From Wolfiporia cocos (lineage: Eukaryota; Basidiomycota; Agaricomycetes; Polyporales; Phaeolaceae): DNA of 64,000 nt. Position numbers and translations under genes: made by a program. Below the pieces are notes generated by a model that saw only the letters and a program-made list of their open reading frames with translations, had not been told where the DNA came from and ran no database searches. Location of the stretch: contig JACCLO010000006.1 in assembly GCA_029448655.1 (NCBI GenBank), positions 2,914,001 to 2,978,000 on the forward strand. The letters are read 5' to 3'. Below are positions 1 to 13,797 of the stretch, one piece after another (position 1 is the first letter of the stretch; each line of letters starts with the position of its first letter).

Positions 1-3000
1 TAGAACGATTACCATATAAGTCCAGTGGCTGTCTTTCCATGTGAAGTAAAATACAAGAACCAGGTGCCGCGTCATCGGTGCAAACACGTCCGCTATACCA
101 TCGGGTATGACGTCCAGTATGCGCAATGTCTCGAACACCACTGGCAGACTCCAGATCAGTTCGATGGGGAATACAGAAACGAACCGCACAGGTCAACTAA
201 GGACATCACAAGTTGAGGTGAGTACACCGCTCGTTCCAGAGTGTTCAACATTACTTATGTAATGAAAGACGAGAAACGGAAGCACGATTGTGACTGCGGT
301 CCAGCACGAGAAGCCCGTAGATGTTTGCGAGTTGCAATGTTGAGACCGGAAGCGAGTTGGAGCACGATGAGAAGAAGTTGGGATGATGCCCAAACGCGAG
401 GTGTCGAGATGCTGAGGTACGGGTTGTATGGGGACTATCGACCTGACATTCCCGCGCGCCAATTATATTCGGCTCTGACTCCTCCCCCGCTTTGAGTTAT
501 GCTCCCATTTATCAACTGCATCTTTGTATATGCTCTAGACATATGCTTAAAGTATTTCGTCAAGTTCTGACAAACGGTTCGTTGCCAGTGAACACACATA
601 TATCCGTGATTGCCTATTTTAGATGAGATGCACTATGTTTTGAACAGCTGTAGTCTACACTTGAAACAGAGCATGAGTCTAATAGCTTCTGAATTTACTG
701 AGGCCATTTCTGAGTATAGTCAAAGATGTAGAGAATCAGAGTGAAGTTGAGGCTACCAGAAATGACAGAAAGTGGGCGTGACAAATGAGTGACGTATGGA
801 ATGGAGGAGTAGCGCACGCGGTTGAAACTCGGAGTTTCCAAATTGAGGGGTAGTCACGCTGGGGTTTTCTGTTACTTTGGTATGTTTTGCTCGATACTCC
901 ACACGTCCACCAGCAATGCTTTGGATATTTTAATATATATACTTCATACGTTGGTTGATATATCCCACCCATGAGTTTAAGTGCGTTGGCCAATCGAGAA
1001 AAACCCGAGTTCAAAGTAGTGGGGAAAGGAGTGGTAGTACACTGTATAGGACTTGACGTCCCGCGCTACCCCTCAACACCGCCCGGCCATCTGCATCTAT
1101 CCCGCGCGCTCAACCCGGCGTGGTGAGATCATGATACAATTCGCACGTGAGAGACCCAAGCACGGTCGTGAGGGATGCGACGAAACACACCGGATGCAAA
1201 TTACACCCTAGGATGCGAGCGGCGCGCGCGTCCGCCCGTGGCGCGCTGGACCATTGCTCTCACGCCGGCATCCGAACAGGCCGGAGCGTTCTGCTGCAGT
1301 ACGCCGCGCACATCTCCCGTAACACAAGCGCAGCGCACAGGAGCGCGATGCGCAGGCGAGGTGCGGACAGCCGTCGTCGCCGGACCGCATGCGGTGACTG
1401 ATGCATCGATGCGCGCCGGGCAGATTCGAGCCTCGCGGGAGGACAACTGCGCGCGCGACCCATCCGGGATACCAGACTGTAGTGGTGCATGTGTGCAAGA
1501 CACCGTGCCTGCGGCCGTCATGGTCAGATAGCGTGTGCGCTGGGATGGCTGTACAGCTCAGCTTCGCGGCGCCCTTCCTCGGATACCGACGCTGACGGTC
1601 GCACAGACGGTGGCTCCGTGAGTCCCTCGTGCCCGCGCGCAGGCAGCAGGCATTGCACATACCGCATGCCCCGCGACGCGAGCGCCACACTCGACCTGAC
1701 TTGGCTCACTCAGTCATGACCTCGACAGGTGACCATAGCGCGCGGTTAACACAGGCATGTGCACCCGGCCTGACGGTCATCGCACTAATTCCCAATGTAG
1801 CGTATTGAAGCTTCATGGTGCCCGCGGGGCCCTGCATTCCCCACGGCTTGGGTCCACCGCCGCATCTGCGCCACTACGGTGCCTGGTGCTTGTTCGAATA
1901 AATGGGATGCCGTTCTGCTTCTAAAGTTACCGTACGCCCCGGGGATACTGCGGCGATGCTTACAGAAGGCTCCTGTGGTTGGGATATGTCCACGAGAAAT
2001 CGCGCGATTCGCGCTCGACGGTACCTACTACTGGAGATAATTCACAGAACGTCCACAGGCGGACCTCGGGCTCGGCGATCACCAATCTCCGCTCCCACAG
2101 GACGCCAGCAGGACGCAGATACAGATTCGCACCGCCGTACCACACGGCGCGCACCTGCCCGTCTTGACTACACGTTACCCGAGCTTTGGACCGCGCAATA
2201 TCACGGTGTGGCCTGAGACACGGATGCCCGCGATAACGATCCGCGAAGGGATCGCATGTCCACCGGCCGCCCTCAAAGAGACCCTCTGCGACGGGCCTGG
2301 CCGCTGCTGCTGTTGCATGCTAGCGGTGCGCCCTGATCGCGCCCGATCGAGGCAGGGACCTGAGCTTGATCCAGCTGCAGGGACCTTAATCTAGTTGCGG
2401 GGACCTAAATCCAAGAGTAGCGTCAACCTCAGTGTGTAAACGATAAACACAAACTCTGTGCCAGTGGGACACCATACAGCGCGACTTCTCCAGATGTTCG
2501 GCGTTCTAGAGTGACCACAAGCGCGGTCCAACCTTGTCGTGAATGAGACGCTGAGCGCTGCGTGCGTGCTGCCGCCCCCTCCGCTGATCCGCCAGGTCCC
2601 CGCACTCGAGAAATGGGGTGTCAGTGTCAGTGTCTTGATACGTGTACGGGCCTGGATCTATATCTGCTCCTAGTTGGCGACGGTGAGCCCGCGTTCTGGA
2701 AACGCCCGCGTTCTGGAAACGTACAAGGTCTAAAGTGGCTGCAATCCTTGGGCATGGGTACAGCTCAGGGGCGGTCTGGGTTACTGCCTCGTTGAATAAC
2801 AAATCTCAACGATATAGAGATTACGTAGTAGCGAATCTCCCATAGATTTCGGACATGTACGTTTATGAAAGGCACGGTTTGATTGGACGACGCGTCGATT
2901 GAATTGCCGCAACTCTGATAGACGGGCTCAGGGGCTTCAGGGGCAACGTCGGCGTAGCGCTGTGAAACGATGCAGACATGCAATATAGTGTGTGTGTGTG

Positions 3001-3947
3001 ACGCTCGCATCTTGCGCGCGCGAACCGCCGAGCGCACGTCGACGTCGACTCTCGGTGCCGGCGCCGCTGCCAGCCCCGGGGGCAGGGGGCGCAGATACAC
3101 GCCCTCCCAACCGCGACGAGCACAGACTGCGCTACAGGACGCTGGGAGGGGCAAGTATATTCGCCGTTGGCAACAGGCCCTGGATTGTCGTGCCGCCGCC
3201 CAAGTCCTCACAGGACCCTGGTCCTGGTATCCCGGTGACTGTCGGGCTCCCGTGGTTGATCTGCGCGACCACGGAGGGCAGTATATTGCCCGGGATCTAA
3301 CATCCGGATGGGGCTGTCTCGCTGTTGAAGCTTTGAAGGGTCGCCTGTGCGTCCCTGGACGCGGCGCGAATGTCGCTCGCGTAAGCATCAGTCGCAATGG
3401 CGGGCATGTGAGAGCCGGAGTACGCCCTTAGACGCGCTGCAGAAGTCGGCATGTTATCTCGCGGGTCCGCGACGCGCCATTCCAGCCCTAGACCACTGGT
3501 GAGGGCGGCAAGGCTGCGCGGGCAGACCTTGTCGCTAACCGCCGAGCGCGGCGCAGTTGGCCGTTCGCGGGCGGATGTGTCTGCGGCGCCGCGTGTGCCT
3601 GGACAGAGCAGAGACGGCCCCCGAGAATCGAGCTCGCGAATCTGACGTTGACATTGCTCGCTGTCTATGCGAGATTGCATGATGCGAGCCTTGGATTTGC
3701 ACCGGGCATCAGCTTAGCCTGGTGCATGGGTACTGGGTACGTCTATAGCGTTCACGAGGTGACCGGTGCACATGGTGCATGCAGGCTCTCACATAATGAT
3801 CTGTTGATGGTTTGACGATCCACCGTGCGCAGCTACAGGAGGCATCCGGTGCCTCGTCATACCTCGCATGCGATTGGGATCAATACATAATTTGCCGTAC
3901 ACTGCAAAAATGCCGCATCATCATACGTAAAGGTAAAGGTCATTCAA
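1..3947. other. gene-free left end with GC-rich block
   Basis: I see no gene here that I can support. From about 1.1 to 3.7 kb the sequence is GC- and CpG-rich, so stop codons are rare and both strands carry overlapping open frames of 60-210 codons. None has a recognisable domain, plausible exon joins or fungal-looking protein composition. A 17-bp tandem duplication lies at 2688-2721, and a degenerate direct repeat starting with GGGACCT lies at about 2356-2405. It may be an old decayed insertion or simply intergenic DNA. Confidence 0.5.
2688..2721. repeat. 17-bp perfect tandem duplication
   Basis: The unit CCCGCGTTCTGGAAACG occurs twice head to tail with no mismatch (2688-2704 and 2705-2721). 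It lies in the GC-rich non-coding block. Confidence 0.9.
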
Positions 3948-5748
3948 TCATTCCGTGTCCCCACCTTCAATGCCCAGAATGCGGCGGACGACCACAGCCT
4001 CCCGCTCCCTCGCCTTCTGCTGCCCCTCCTTTAGCCGATCAATCCCCCCTCTGATGCTTTTCATATGAACTTCGATGGGGATACGGTCACCCAGGATCTC
4101 CGGAGCGGACACCCGATCGCGCAGGTCCTCCATATCCGTGCTCAGCTGCTGCAATGTCTGCAGCGCGGCCGCAACGTGCGCGAGCGCGCGGCCCCGGTAC
4201 GTGCCCAGGTTGCGCAGGAGAACGAGGTGCTTGTTGTTTTTACGCACCTCGCGCTGATTGCCGCCGAGCTTAGTCCACAGCGCGGAGAGCAGCTCCTCCT
4301 GCACCTTCGTGATGGAATTGTCCTCGCGCGAGATGATCTCGTGGATCGTCGAGAGGTGCTCCTCAAGGCGGTCAAGGCCTGTAAGATTCGCCTCGGCTTC
4401 GAGAATTAGCCGCTCGATCTGCGAAGTGAGGACGCCCATAGCGCTGTTGAATGTCTCGACCACGACCTCTTTCATGTGTGTCGAGTGTGGGTCGGTAAAT
4501 GGCCAGATGATACTGAGAGCGGAAGATCCCACATTGGCAGCCTCGATGGTGTGTATGGCGTAGTCGTTGACAGCCATGATACTATTCCTGTTTAACCACA
4601 GGAAGGTACGAGACAGTACGGAATGTCTCACCTGTCCACTGCCCCGCCGATTCTCGAGCTCATTGTGGACAGCCCACGGCCAACCGTCTTCGCATCATCG
4701 ACGAAGTTGCTGAGTTTCTCGGCCAGTACATCACGGCTGGTCAGCGAGCTGACACGCACGAGCGTGATCAGGTCCCTGGTGGCGAGCTGCGCCTTCTTCA
4801 TCTCGAGACTCAGCCCTGAACCACTTGCTGACTCGTCAAGCAATTGTTCGAAAGTCGAGCTTTGCAAATCGACGAGGCGGGTGTAGTTCGCCCATTGAGG
4901 ACTCTTATCCTCTTTCGGAGGTGTGTAACAAAGCGGGGAGCTCGATATGCCGGGGATGACGCAGAATGGAGACAAGACAAGGCGGAACGTGTGGGTGAGC
5001 TGTCTGAAGAGAACTCCGAGGATCCAGACGAACAGCAAGAATCCCAGGGGCTTTCGAAGCAGACGCAAAGCAGTAGACATAACGTCGTAGCAATACTCCG
5101 TTGTGCTCGACGCACCGTCCCAAGCAACTCGCTGGAGCTTGTCGCGATCAATCATGGGCCCAGGGTCCTCTCGCCTCGGCATGGGTGTCACAGACCTACG
5201 TAAGGTGCTCGGTTGAGCAACATACAGTGCCTTTGCTCCTCCTTTACGCTTGCGAGAAGCACCTCGCGAGCTGGAGCTTGAAGGGGCTACGGAGGACTGC
5301 CGGGATTGTGGACGTTTGGGTTGCGCGAGGTTTGGTTCGGGAACATCTTCCCATTCGCCCTCATCAGTTGGTTCAAACTGACAGATAACTCTGCTCAGCC
5401 ACATTTTGAAATATTGCGAACGATGAGCGCTTACCTTCGCGTCAGAATCGAGCTGATGTTGTATGAACACCACATTCAGCCCGGTGCTCCCAAGATGCGG
5501 TGAACTCTGGACACGCTCACCTTCATGTTGATATCGTTAGCCACGTACAGCTGGGATGTAAAGTGTCGTGCAAACTGTGCAGAGGGCCTTATACTCGTCT
5601 GATCCTCGCGAGGAGGACCATGCATAAACCATGTTGAGTGTGCACGACAGCGGCTTTGTTTACTTGAGTTGCTACATGTGGCCTCGGCAATCATCATAAG
5701 CGCCTCTTGAACGATGTGGGCGCTTACGCAGCCGTTCCCGACTTTCAT
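3948..5748 (-). CDS. unknown single-span membrane protein with coiled-coil C-terminus
   Basis: I do not recognise this family. Four exons (5521-5748, 5435-5452, 4632-5377, 3948-4587) join in phase to 543 codons. Exon 2 is only 18 nt. After about 80 N-terminal residues comes a Ser/Pro-rich segment with a basic SRKRKGGAK stretch that could be a nuclear localisation signal. A hydrophobic segment at about residues 192-212 (PLGFLLFVWILG) is the only convincing membrane span. The rest is charged, largely helical and likely coiled-coil, ending in a Lys/Arg/Glu-rich tail (REREAVVVRR). The start Met at 5748 is the first ATG after an in-frame stop, but an upstream exon cannot be excluded. It lies head-to-tail behind the aldo/keto reductase gene, 243 bp away. 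A nuclear-envelope or organelle-membrane role is only a guess. Confidence 0.65.
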
Positions 5749-5947
5749 TACATCGATGAATGCATCCGCAATTGCAGATCAGTGGTGATACAATCTAAAT
5801 AGCACGCTCAAGGAAGTGCCGGCCTATCATTTGCTACTGGTATGCTTCGAAAGTGATGGGAACGGAATTCCACAAGTTATTGAATAGTGCCATCAATGAA
5901 GATGTTTATCAAGCAGTGTTCGATCTCGAGCATCCAAGCCTCATGCA

Positions 5948-5971
5948 ATATGCAAGGTCATATGCAAGGTC
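5948..5971. repeat. 12-bp tandem duplication
   Basis: ATATGCAAGGTC is repeated twice without mismatch just downstream of the stop codon of the aldo/keto reductase gene, so probably in its 3' UTR. Confidence 0.85.
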
Positions 5972-5991
5972 AACACAATCTAGCTGCGCAT

Positions 5992-7756
5992 TTATGGTCT
6001 ACCGTATGCGTCCAAGGCTGGTCGACCGAAGGTCGGCTGCAGAGTCATCTTGTGAGTCGCATATACAAACTGCTCCAGATTAGAGGACGTACCACTGGCG
6101 CAGGCTTGTTGGCCAAGATGCTCTCGATTCTGTCCATAATTTCTGGGGTTAGCTTGGGGATGACTTCGAGCGCCTTCAAATTATCCACGATCTGCTCAGG
6201 CTTGGAGGCTCCAAGGATAACAGTAGATGTGTTGGGATTCTTCGCCACCCATGCAAGAGCGAGGTGCGAGACCTTGCAACCGAGCTCTGAAGGGGCACAT
6301 CGTCAGGGTATGGTCAGCAACTATCACAATGGACGGAAGGAGCGAGTACGAACCGTTTTCAGCTAATTCAGCGAGCGTCTTGATCTTTGCGAGCATCTCC
6401 ACGCCATCGGGCGTGTTCAAGAATGCTGCTGTGTTCTTAAACTGCTGCTCTTGCTCGACAGCCAGGCGCGAGTCAGACGGAATACCATTGTTATACTATC
6501 CAGCGGACATGGGTGAGCTCATATTCAAAATCCTCGAGGGGATACGACAAACCTTGCCCGTGAGCAAACCTCCAGCAAGAGCGGAGAAGACAGTAGTTCC
6601 CAAACCGTAGTTGCGGTATAAAGGCCTACAGAAGGTGCAATGCTGAATATCTGGTAATCAGCACAGACGGTTATGCTTACGCATATTCCCCCTCAGGACG
6701 GTCGCGATGAAGCATGCTACACGTTTGCATCACGTTAAATGACATATGAAGGCGTGCTGCAAGATGTGGAACGCACTGATGTTTGCATTGTTCTGCGATT
6801 GGGCCAGACAAGCCGAGCTTGCTCGCCACATCTGGGCAAACCAATCAATGGACGAGAACGCCAGTATATGTGAAAATTAGCGTACGGTAAGCTTCCTCTA
6901 TCTCTTGTGCCGACCACTCAGACGTGGCCCAGTAGAATGCCTGATTGGGCGAAACATTAATGAACACACACTTTGAAGATACCGAACCCAACGTACCCAA
7001 CCTTGGTCGATCACGAAGTTGAAGGCCCGGACAGTCTCCTCAATCGGAACTGGACGCACAACCGGTCAGCCTGTATATTTCTTCATATACATCCAATAGT
7101 GACCTGTATTATCCGGACGATGAGAAAATATTACATCTACATAGTCAAGCCCGAGACGTTGGAGTGATTCTCTCGTCCCTTCAACGATGCTAAGGAGATG
7201 TTGAGATTTGAGGATTCATCCGTTACGATCATTATACATATACATACTGCTTCCTGGACAGGCCCATGCCATTCTGCGGCTCGTGAGGGCCCCAGAACAG
7301 CTTCGTTGTGACAATAATGTCTGATCGACGAAGACCCAATTCTTTGATCACCCGTCCCCTATATATTGGTGTAAATCTCTGAGAGTCACGACACAAATAT
7401 GCATATCTACTTACATCTCCTCTTCAGACCGGCCAGCTGCATAGCCTTCTGCTGTATCAAACATGTTGATACCATTTTCGAAGGCTGTCTTGATAATCTC
7501 CTGGAGAAACATGAATATACATAAGTTTCAATAGGCATTCCTGAGTTTACGCACCCTGACAGGGTCACCTCGAACAGATCCACCCAGGGTCAGCCCTGCC
7601 AGCCGAATAATCAATATCGCGACTACACAGCACCCGTACTCGCTCACATCCTCCGAGAGAAAACAATGGCACTCGCAAGCCACTGGGTCCCAGCCTTCGG
7701 AAAGGCATGCCTTTCGCATTGTACTCAACCTTCACGTCCCATGTTTGCAGGGCCAT
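5992..7756 (-). CDS. aldo/keto reductase, voltage-gated K+ channel beta-subunit type
   Basis: A cytosolic NADPH-dependent aldo/keto reductase of the Kv-beta class, a TIM barrel that reduces aldehydes or ketones. Thirteen exons (7648-7756, 7555-7595, 7415-7500, 7248-7358, 7104-7189, 6997-7049, 6886-6940, 6777-6831, 6681-6716, 6553-6625, 6354-6495, 6093-6286, 5992-6036) close in phase to 361 residues, the usual size. The N-terminus reads PFRRLGPSGLRVPLFSLGGW. The catalytic tetrad is visible as Asp and Tyr in FDTAEGY, Lys in TTKLFW and His in SHRPD. Cofactor-binding features include the EYAPLY region and the VILGASKPEQ segment near the C-terminus. The last exon encodes a short PTFGRPALDAYGRP tail. 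The donor of the intron at 6287-6353 is an unusual GTTCGT. Whether it binds a K+ channel or acts only as an oxidoreductase cannot be told from sequence. Confidence 0.93.
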
Positions 7757-10700
7757 TGCGTCAACCACAGAAAATGCAGCTATGGAGATACAACGTTGAA
7801 AACAGAGGCCAGTAGAGTATCTGCGAGCTCACTGGCACCCTCGTGTCCTTATAATCGAGGTCGTACGCCTTGAGCGCTGCCAGCGGGTAAATCTCGGGAT
7901 TTGAAAGGCACCTCGGGCAAGTTAAACGCGAGACCCGCTGTCATATGACGCTCGGCAGTCCGCTCCGTCCCTCGGTGTGCTCATTCAGCAAACGAGCTCC
8001 GTGGCTTAGGTCCATTTAGGAGATCGTGCTGCGACTATTCATAATGCTCGTCTCTTGCGTCATGTTACTTAAGAGCGTGAGATGGTAAGTTGGAGAAGGT
8101 GGCTGGGTGTCTGGATGCGGAAACGATGTGGTGAATGTGTGGTTGAGCGAGCAGAATCGAGATCAGAGCATCTGGTCAGATTGCAGACAAGCAGGCGGAT
8201 CCCGAGTTAGGTGCATCTGCCCAGATCGCATATCTGATAATCCGATTGAGGGCTCAGGAACGCGAGCCCCACAGCATCGCCGCGCGGAGTCTTTCGAGTG
8301 CCATAGCTGAGACGATTTGAAAATACGAGAGGATGAGATGCGTACCTCAGACAGGCCCACCACTGGCATGTGGCGCGATGAGTTTATCATTCCTGAACAA
8401 TGATGTCCACATAGCTTGCTCAGGTAGGACATGTCAGTGTAATGGACTGCATAGCGCAGATCGTTGCATGTATGAACGGCGCAGCACCTGAAGTTCGTCA
8501 TGCTCTTCCGCAGACTCAGGATACAAGTGAGCTGCGACGATTGAGGCCTTGAGTATGGCTTCAAAAGGCACCATCGGGACAGAGTCTCTGGCGGCAGGAT
8601 CAACAAGAGAGTTTGTTCATCCTTGAATCTTGCGCCGATTGAGAAGTGATCTCGATATCAATTACAGCGACAACTTCACCTAGAGGGATTGACTGCCCAT
8701 TCTCACAGCTCTGGGACTGGGACTTGTTGCAATCATGGCGTTGCATCTATACTAGGGTGAGTGGAATAGCAATACCACAACGACGCTACTCACGACGGAC
8801 GTATCGATGGGTTAAGAGTTCGAGAAAACAATTATGCAGACATACTTCTCGCGGCGCATACTAAGTAATGCCCTGGAGACTCGCCGATGCTGTCAAAACA
8901 TGTAGGAGGCCGGCCTCAGAGAGATATCGCAGTGCAGCACGTAATGAACGTGTCCGCCGTGCCAAGGCTCACGTCGGCTTGTTGCAATTGTCAAAGATTT
9001 TGCGACTTCAGCTTTACATGCTGCCCGTTCCACGGATGGCGCAGTCATATCCGCCGTACGTATACATATCATTTGTAGAGTCGGGCTAGCCCAAATATGT
9101 GGTTACTATTTTGAGATCAATATGGACCAGTTCACAGTCGTGGGCTTGTCTGAGCGCTCCCGAGATAGCGTCCACATGATGTTGCGGGTCAGCTGCGTAA
9201 GTTGCTGACAGCCGAGGCGACGTCTGATACCATTCGGCCTGCTGAAGGGATGACGGGAGCGACGAGGCATGCATATGTTGGGCACAGTCAGCGGTGACAA
9301 GGCGCGGCCAGCCGCATACAGAGAGATCTAGCCTACGCAGGTATCAGTCATTGGCTGTTGGGCAGAGCTTGCAGCAGGCGGTCAGCGTGTTATTTTTGCT
9401 CGCGCGATCAGCGGGGACGTCAGCGTTGGTACGCGACTTCGTCACATTTCAGCTTCCCTACAATCGCGCTGATACCTGCTCAAGGAAATCAATGCTATTG
9501 ACACTGTGGACGGTCTCGACATGGCAGCATCCGACAGACAAGGGCGACAGAACATCGCGATATAGACGAGATCGCTATCATCTGCAATCTCGGCTGACAC
9601 AAATCCAGCCAATACCACTCGTCTCCCGTACGTCAAGACAGATTGATGATCCACGGGGCGACATCTGCATTGGCGACGGCTATCTCTCGCTTGCTGGTGC
9701 ACAGTTGCAATGGGTTGGCTGCCGTTTTCAGGAACGCGAGCACAGCTTACGGTGGACCCCTGGAACAGGCGGGACGGTTGCTGGTGGCCCCGTGAAACAA
9801 TGTCAGAATCTGTGAGAACGAGGCGCATAGCAGAGAGACCACATGGTACGCATTACGCATGGCGTCACCCAGTCAAGGGTCAATTTCGTAGTAGCGACCA
9901 GGGGGGCTCTCCACATCGAGGCCAGCATGCCGAACAATCGGGAGGCACATACACCAGAATAGAACATGCATTCGACCCTAAGTGAGCGCTAACTGTGATT
10001 GACAAATGACGGAGCACAAGCCAGTTCCAATGAAACGCTACGCATTTGTATGTAGACAATCCCTGTGTGATTCATGTGCAATCGGAGAAATATTACTGAC
10101 AATCCACATTCAGTGCTTTCGCTTGCCCATCTACATGCTGTACCCACATTATGGCAAACCTCTAGACCACAGGGAGGCGACAGGACCCTATTGCCGACAA
10201 ATAGGCAGACGGATATGACGTTGATTCACAGCGCGTCCGATGCAATCTGCTGACACGCATCGCTCGTGAACAACTCGTGGAAATCGCATGTCGAAGGAAA
10301 CTAGAAGTAGAAGCTTGTAGCAGCTATCAGAATTGGGATTGTACCAATTTTCACTACAGCCAGAGCACGCCAAAGCCTTTGAATGACCGGTCTAGTTCTA
10401 TTAGAGAGAAGCGTGAACTGCTAGTGTTTATTAAACCAGGAAGCTACAGTGCGGCATAGTGGGAAAAGCATGGTGCGGCCAAAGGTCAGCGTGTAAGAAG
10501 AGCTGCGGCGGCCAGGCGCCAAGACCGGCAGCCTGCCAAAGAAGTCAACGCGACGGCTTGTATTGGTAGACTTCGGCACTGAGTACGTACACGTATCACA
10601 TCGGCGGCCAAGCGAAGGAAGCCTTCTTCCGGCACGGTGACGGACCGGCTAGGACATTGAGGCGATTGTTACGGCGGGTTGGATGAACGATATTTGTAAC

Positions 10701-13700
10701 CAAGACCGGTTTCGCACATGCATAGAGGTCAGCTAGCATGCCGACCAATTGTCGACGACGCTATTGATGAGCACTAAGATGTTGGACATCGCAAGATGAC
10801 TATTACTTAGAGCAGTTGACCATGCCCACTACCCCGCGGTCGACAGTTGTTTAAACCGGAGTTGCATTGCATGGTAATGATCTATCGGTCTCTATCGGAT
10901 GCAATGTTAGACGTCCATGAACAGGAGGGCATACAGCACTCACGCGGGCCTTATGCTCATTGTTGCAAGGGCACACACAGCAGCGAGGAGCTGCGTTTTT
11001 AAGCATTTGTAATGGAACGTAAGATATCTGGGTGATCGCTATGAAACGGCATTCAGATGATAACGCATACCCGATGCGTCGCCGATGACAGATAGCAGAC
11101 GCTGAGAGCATGGGATATTGACATATCTCCATGTAACAGCGGTTCGAATGCTCACCTTGTTAGTAGTTCGACAAGCATATCGAGTCAACTAAACGGCATT
11201 TTGACTTGCTGACAGACACTCCGCTACCCGCGATATCGGCTCCTGAGCATATACAGCATGGAGGCGCCCTGTGACGCGGCCAGCAGTGGGCACTAATATG
11301 TCAGGAATAGGCTCTTGTGGGATACGTGTCGACGCTGCCCAATGATGGGATGAATCAAGGGTCGGTGAAGGGTCCCGCAGGTTGACGACTGGGAGGTGTA
11401 ATTGTGATATACAGCTGACGGCATGATGCGCCACGCAGCGGGCTCACCGTCAGCAGACTCATAGCTCAATACACGTCAAATAGCCTCACCTCAACGATGC
11501 TATCACGACGCTGCAGCATTCGACTGTGAGGCCGTCGATGAACTGGGATAGATGATGAAAGGCTCAAGAAACAACACCTGTCCGATAGATTCTCCGCTGC
11601 CACTCATGCCCACGCCACAGCCGGGAGTCTGGGAGACCCGTTTCGCTCAGCTTCCCGCGTTCGCTGACCGCACACTCGCCAAATTGCTAGTATTGAGACT
11701 GCTCGGCTCCCAAAAATTGGATGTCTCGCACTTGCCTTGAAGGGAAAGCGATCCCATTACGCCGTCGGATAATCCCGTAGCAAAACGTAAGTAAATATGT
11801 GAGACACGAGGTCACTTAATTTGTGATCAAGCTCGGAGACTAATTTACCTATACGGGAGCCAATCCCGACGCCCGCAACCACATCTCCGACAGCGGATGA
11901 AACGACGACATCTAGATCCGTCTATTCTCGGCTGACTTCGCCAAAGTCGCCGCTGTCGGTATCGCCAGCCGACTTTCGTGCGTTCAGACACCCTCCTAAT
12001 CCGCCAGATCGTCGTCCTCGTGGATAGGCTGTGTATGAACGATGTGCATGCCTAAGTTAGGTCCGCTCGCGGGCAGATCCGTCGCACTGCTCACTGTCCA
12101 GTATAGATATACTGTCCCAGCATGTGCGCGATTGGCCGCGAATCACCCGCAACCGCAATGTACTGCGCTACACGCACATGCGTGCACTGTGTCGGACCAG
12201 CCTTTGGCGGCCTTCACCAGCGCGAAATCCTCGCATCGTGATATCAGCGTCAATTAAGCCACATCATTCTTCATCTGACGCCTCGTGCTCAAGGTCAGCG
12301 GAAAGCTCAGTTGAGCTGCAGAAATGCAGACATCCCATCGATTCGGCCTCAGTTCTGCAAATTGCGGCAGCCTGGTAAGCCAAGTGAGCGATCATCTGTC
12401 CACTAGTGCTTCCAGTGTCCACCTTTGTGGCGCCTGTGAGATCACGCTTGGCCGGCGTGCGATAAGACGGGTTCGCACGGACCAATGATGTGGGCATTGA
12501 CGGCCATCTTGAACTGAAATGAGATCAGGAATGCCCTGGTTCATTCATTGCCGCTGGGTTCATCGCCTGTCAGGAAATCACCCAAACCTTCGCCACGCTA
12601 CACACAGTGTTACGGCACTCTTCGCGCGAAGCTAAACTGATGCGAAAAGACTTGGCAAGTCCCGGTCAGGGCAGGCAGAGTTCTCCGAACCTTGCCAGTC
12701 AGGTGAGTATCTGCGGAGTCGTCAGACGGCCTTCGAGGCTCGCTAGCGGGCTGCATCTGAGACGTCACCGCTGGCTGGACTTGTGGACGGTGCCCAGGCA
12801 TTCGTCTCACGCTGGCCGCTGCGTTTATCGTCGGCGTGGTAGCGATCTATCGCACCCAGATCAAGGCTGCGGGGGCAACGGCCACAGTCAGCAGAGTTTA
12901 CGAGCGAGTCAGGTACCGACGGCCATCTGCGGACATTCACGCCCAGCTGCATCATGATTCATGCAGCGGATAAACCGATGTGCAGGTTCCACCGATGGTG
13001 TCGGCGATTCCTAAGCGAAGCGACGACTATGGCCCATGGGACGCCGTGCGCGGATTCTAGGGTGCGCGCTGGCGGAGGAGCAGAGGCAGTAGCGCAGGGC
13101 GCACTAGTGCCCGATGGGTCTGGTTCGATGTTCGATAGGGCGATTTGGCGGCTGATCCAGATGGAGCGAGTGCGGCGCCGAGCCGCAGATTTCCCGTGCC
13201 GCGATTGGGATTTACGTATCCAGGTGGATCTAGTAATCGGGCAATTGAGATTCCCGGTGGACCGGTTCCCAGATTGGTGATGGATCTCGCCCCAACAGGT
13301 GCGCCCCCGTGCCGTGAATCCACTTTTCGCAGGAATCGCGCCGCATTTCGCCAGGATTCCGCATCTTTGGGCCGCGAGCGCGGCAAAAAGGGCCGCTGGA
13401 GAACCACGCGGGATCGGCTTCTGTGAGGGAAGATACGCGATTGAGCGTTGCGCTGAATCGGAGTTGGCTCACAAGATATCCCCGATACGGGTGCGAGCGC
13501 CAACGATTCAGACTCCGCCCAGATTAGTTCGATGATCTCGCGGTCTGCGGTCTGCAGCTCTTGTTTTCTTCCTCCCCTGCCCCGCTGCAGCCCAAGCCAG
13601 ATCCCCCGTCGATTTCTCGTCCGTTCGCTCCTGTCTTGCCTCTGCCTGCGTGCTCGAATACAGCCTTCATATTCTGCTTTTCTCTCCGTCGTACGCCCGA

Positions 13701-13797
13701 GCACTACGTGGTGCGCCGAGCCATTATACGCGTAGACAAGTCCATCCACGGATAGCATTCTGCCGTTGCGGCCTTTGTCACTCGCCGACTTGCAACA
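7757..13797. other. gene-poor 6-kb interval
   Basis: No gene is supported here. Open frames up to about 170 codons occur (for example 9294-9815, +), but none shows a known motif, and none can be extended by plausible introns into a protein-like product. I saw no terminal repeats, transposase motif or reverse-transcriptase motif. The right end must hold the promoter of the GATA gene; the left end holds the promoter of the aldo/keto reductase gene. Confidence 0.5.
13556..13797 (+). promoter_or_regulatory. pyrimidine-rich promoter/5' leader of the GATA gene
   Basis: The region upstream of the GATA start codon is strongly C/T-rich on the + strand (densest at about 13556-13640). Such tracts are typical of fungal core promoters and transcription starts. 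The assignment rests on composition and position only. Confidence 0.35.

Noticed and set aside
2765..3397. 210-codon minus-strand frame in the GC-rich block
   Set aside because: No motif, overlapped by open frames on the other strand, composition typical of chance frames in CpG-rich DNA.
9294..9815. 173-codon plus-strand frame
   Set aside because: No recognisable domain, no plausible neighbouring exons, low-quality composition.
11135..11160. Possible tRNA B-box (GGTTCGAAT)
   Set aside because: No matching A-box or cloverleaf could be drawn around it.
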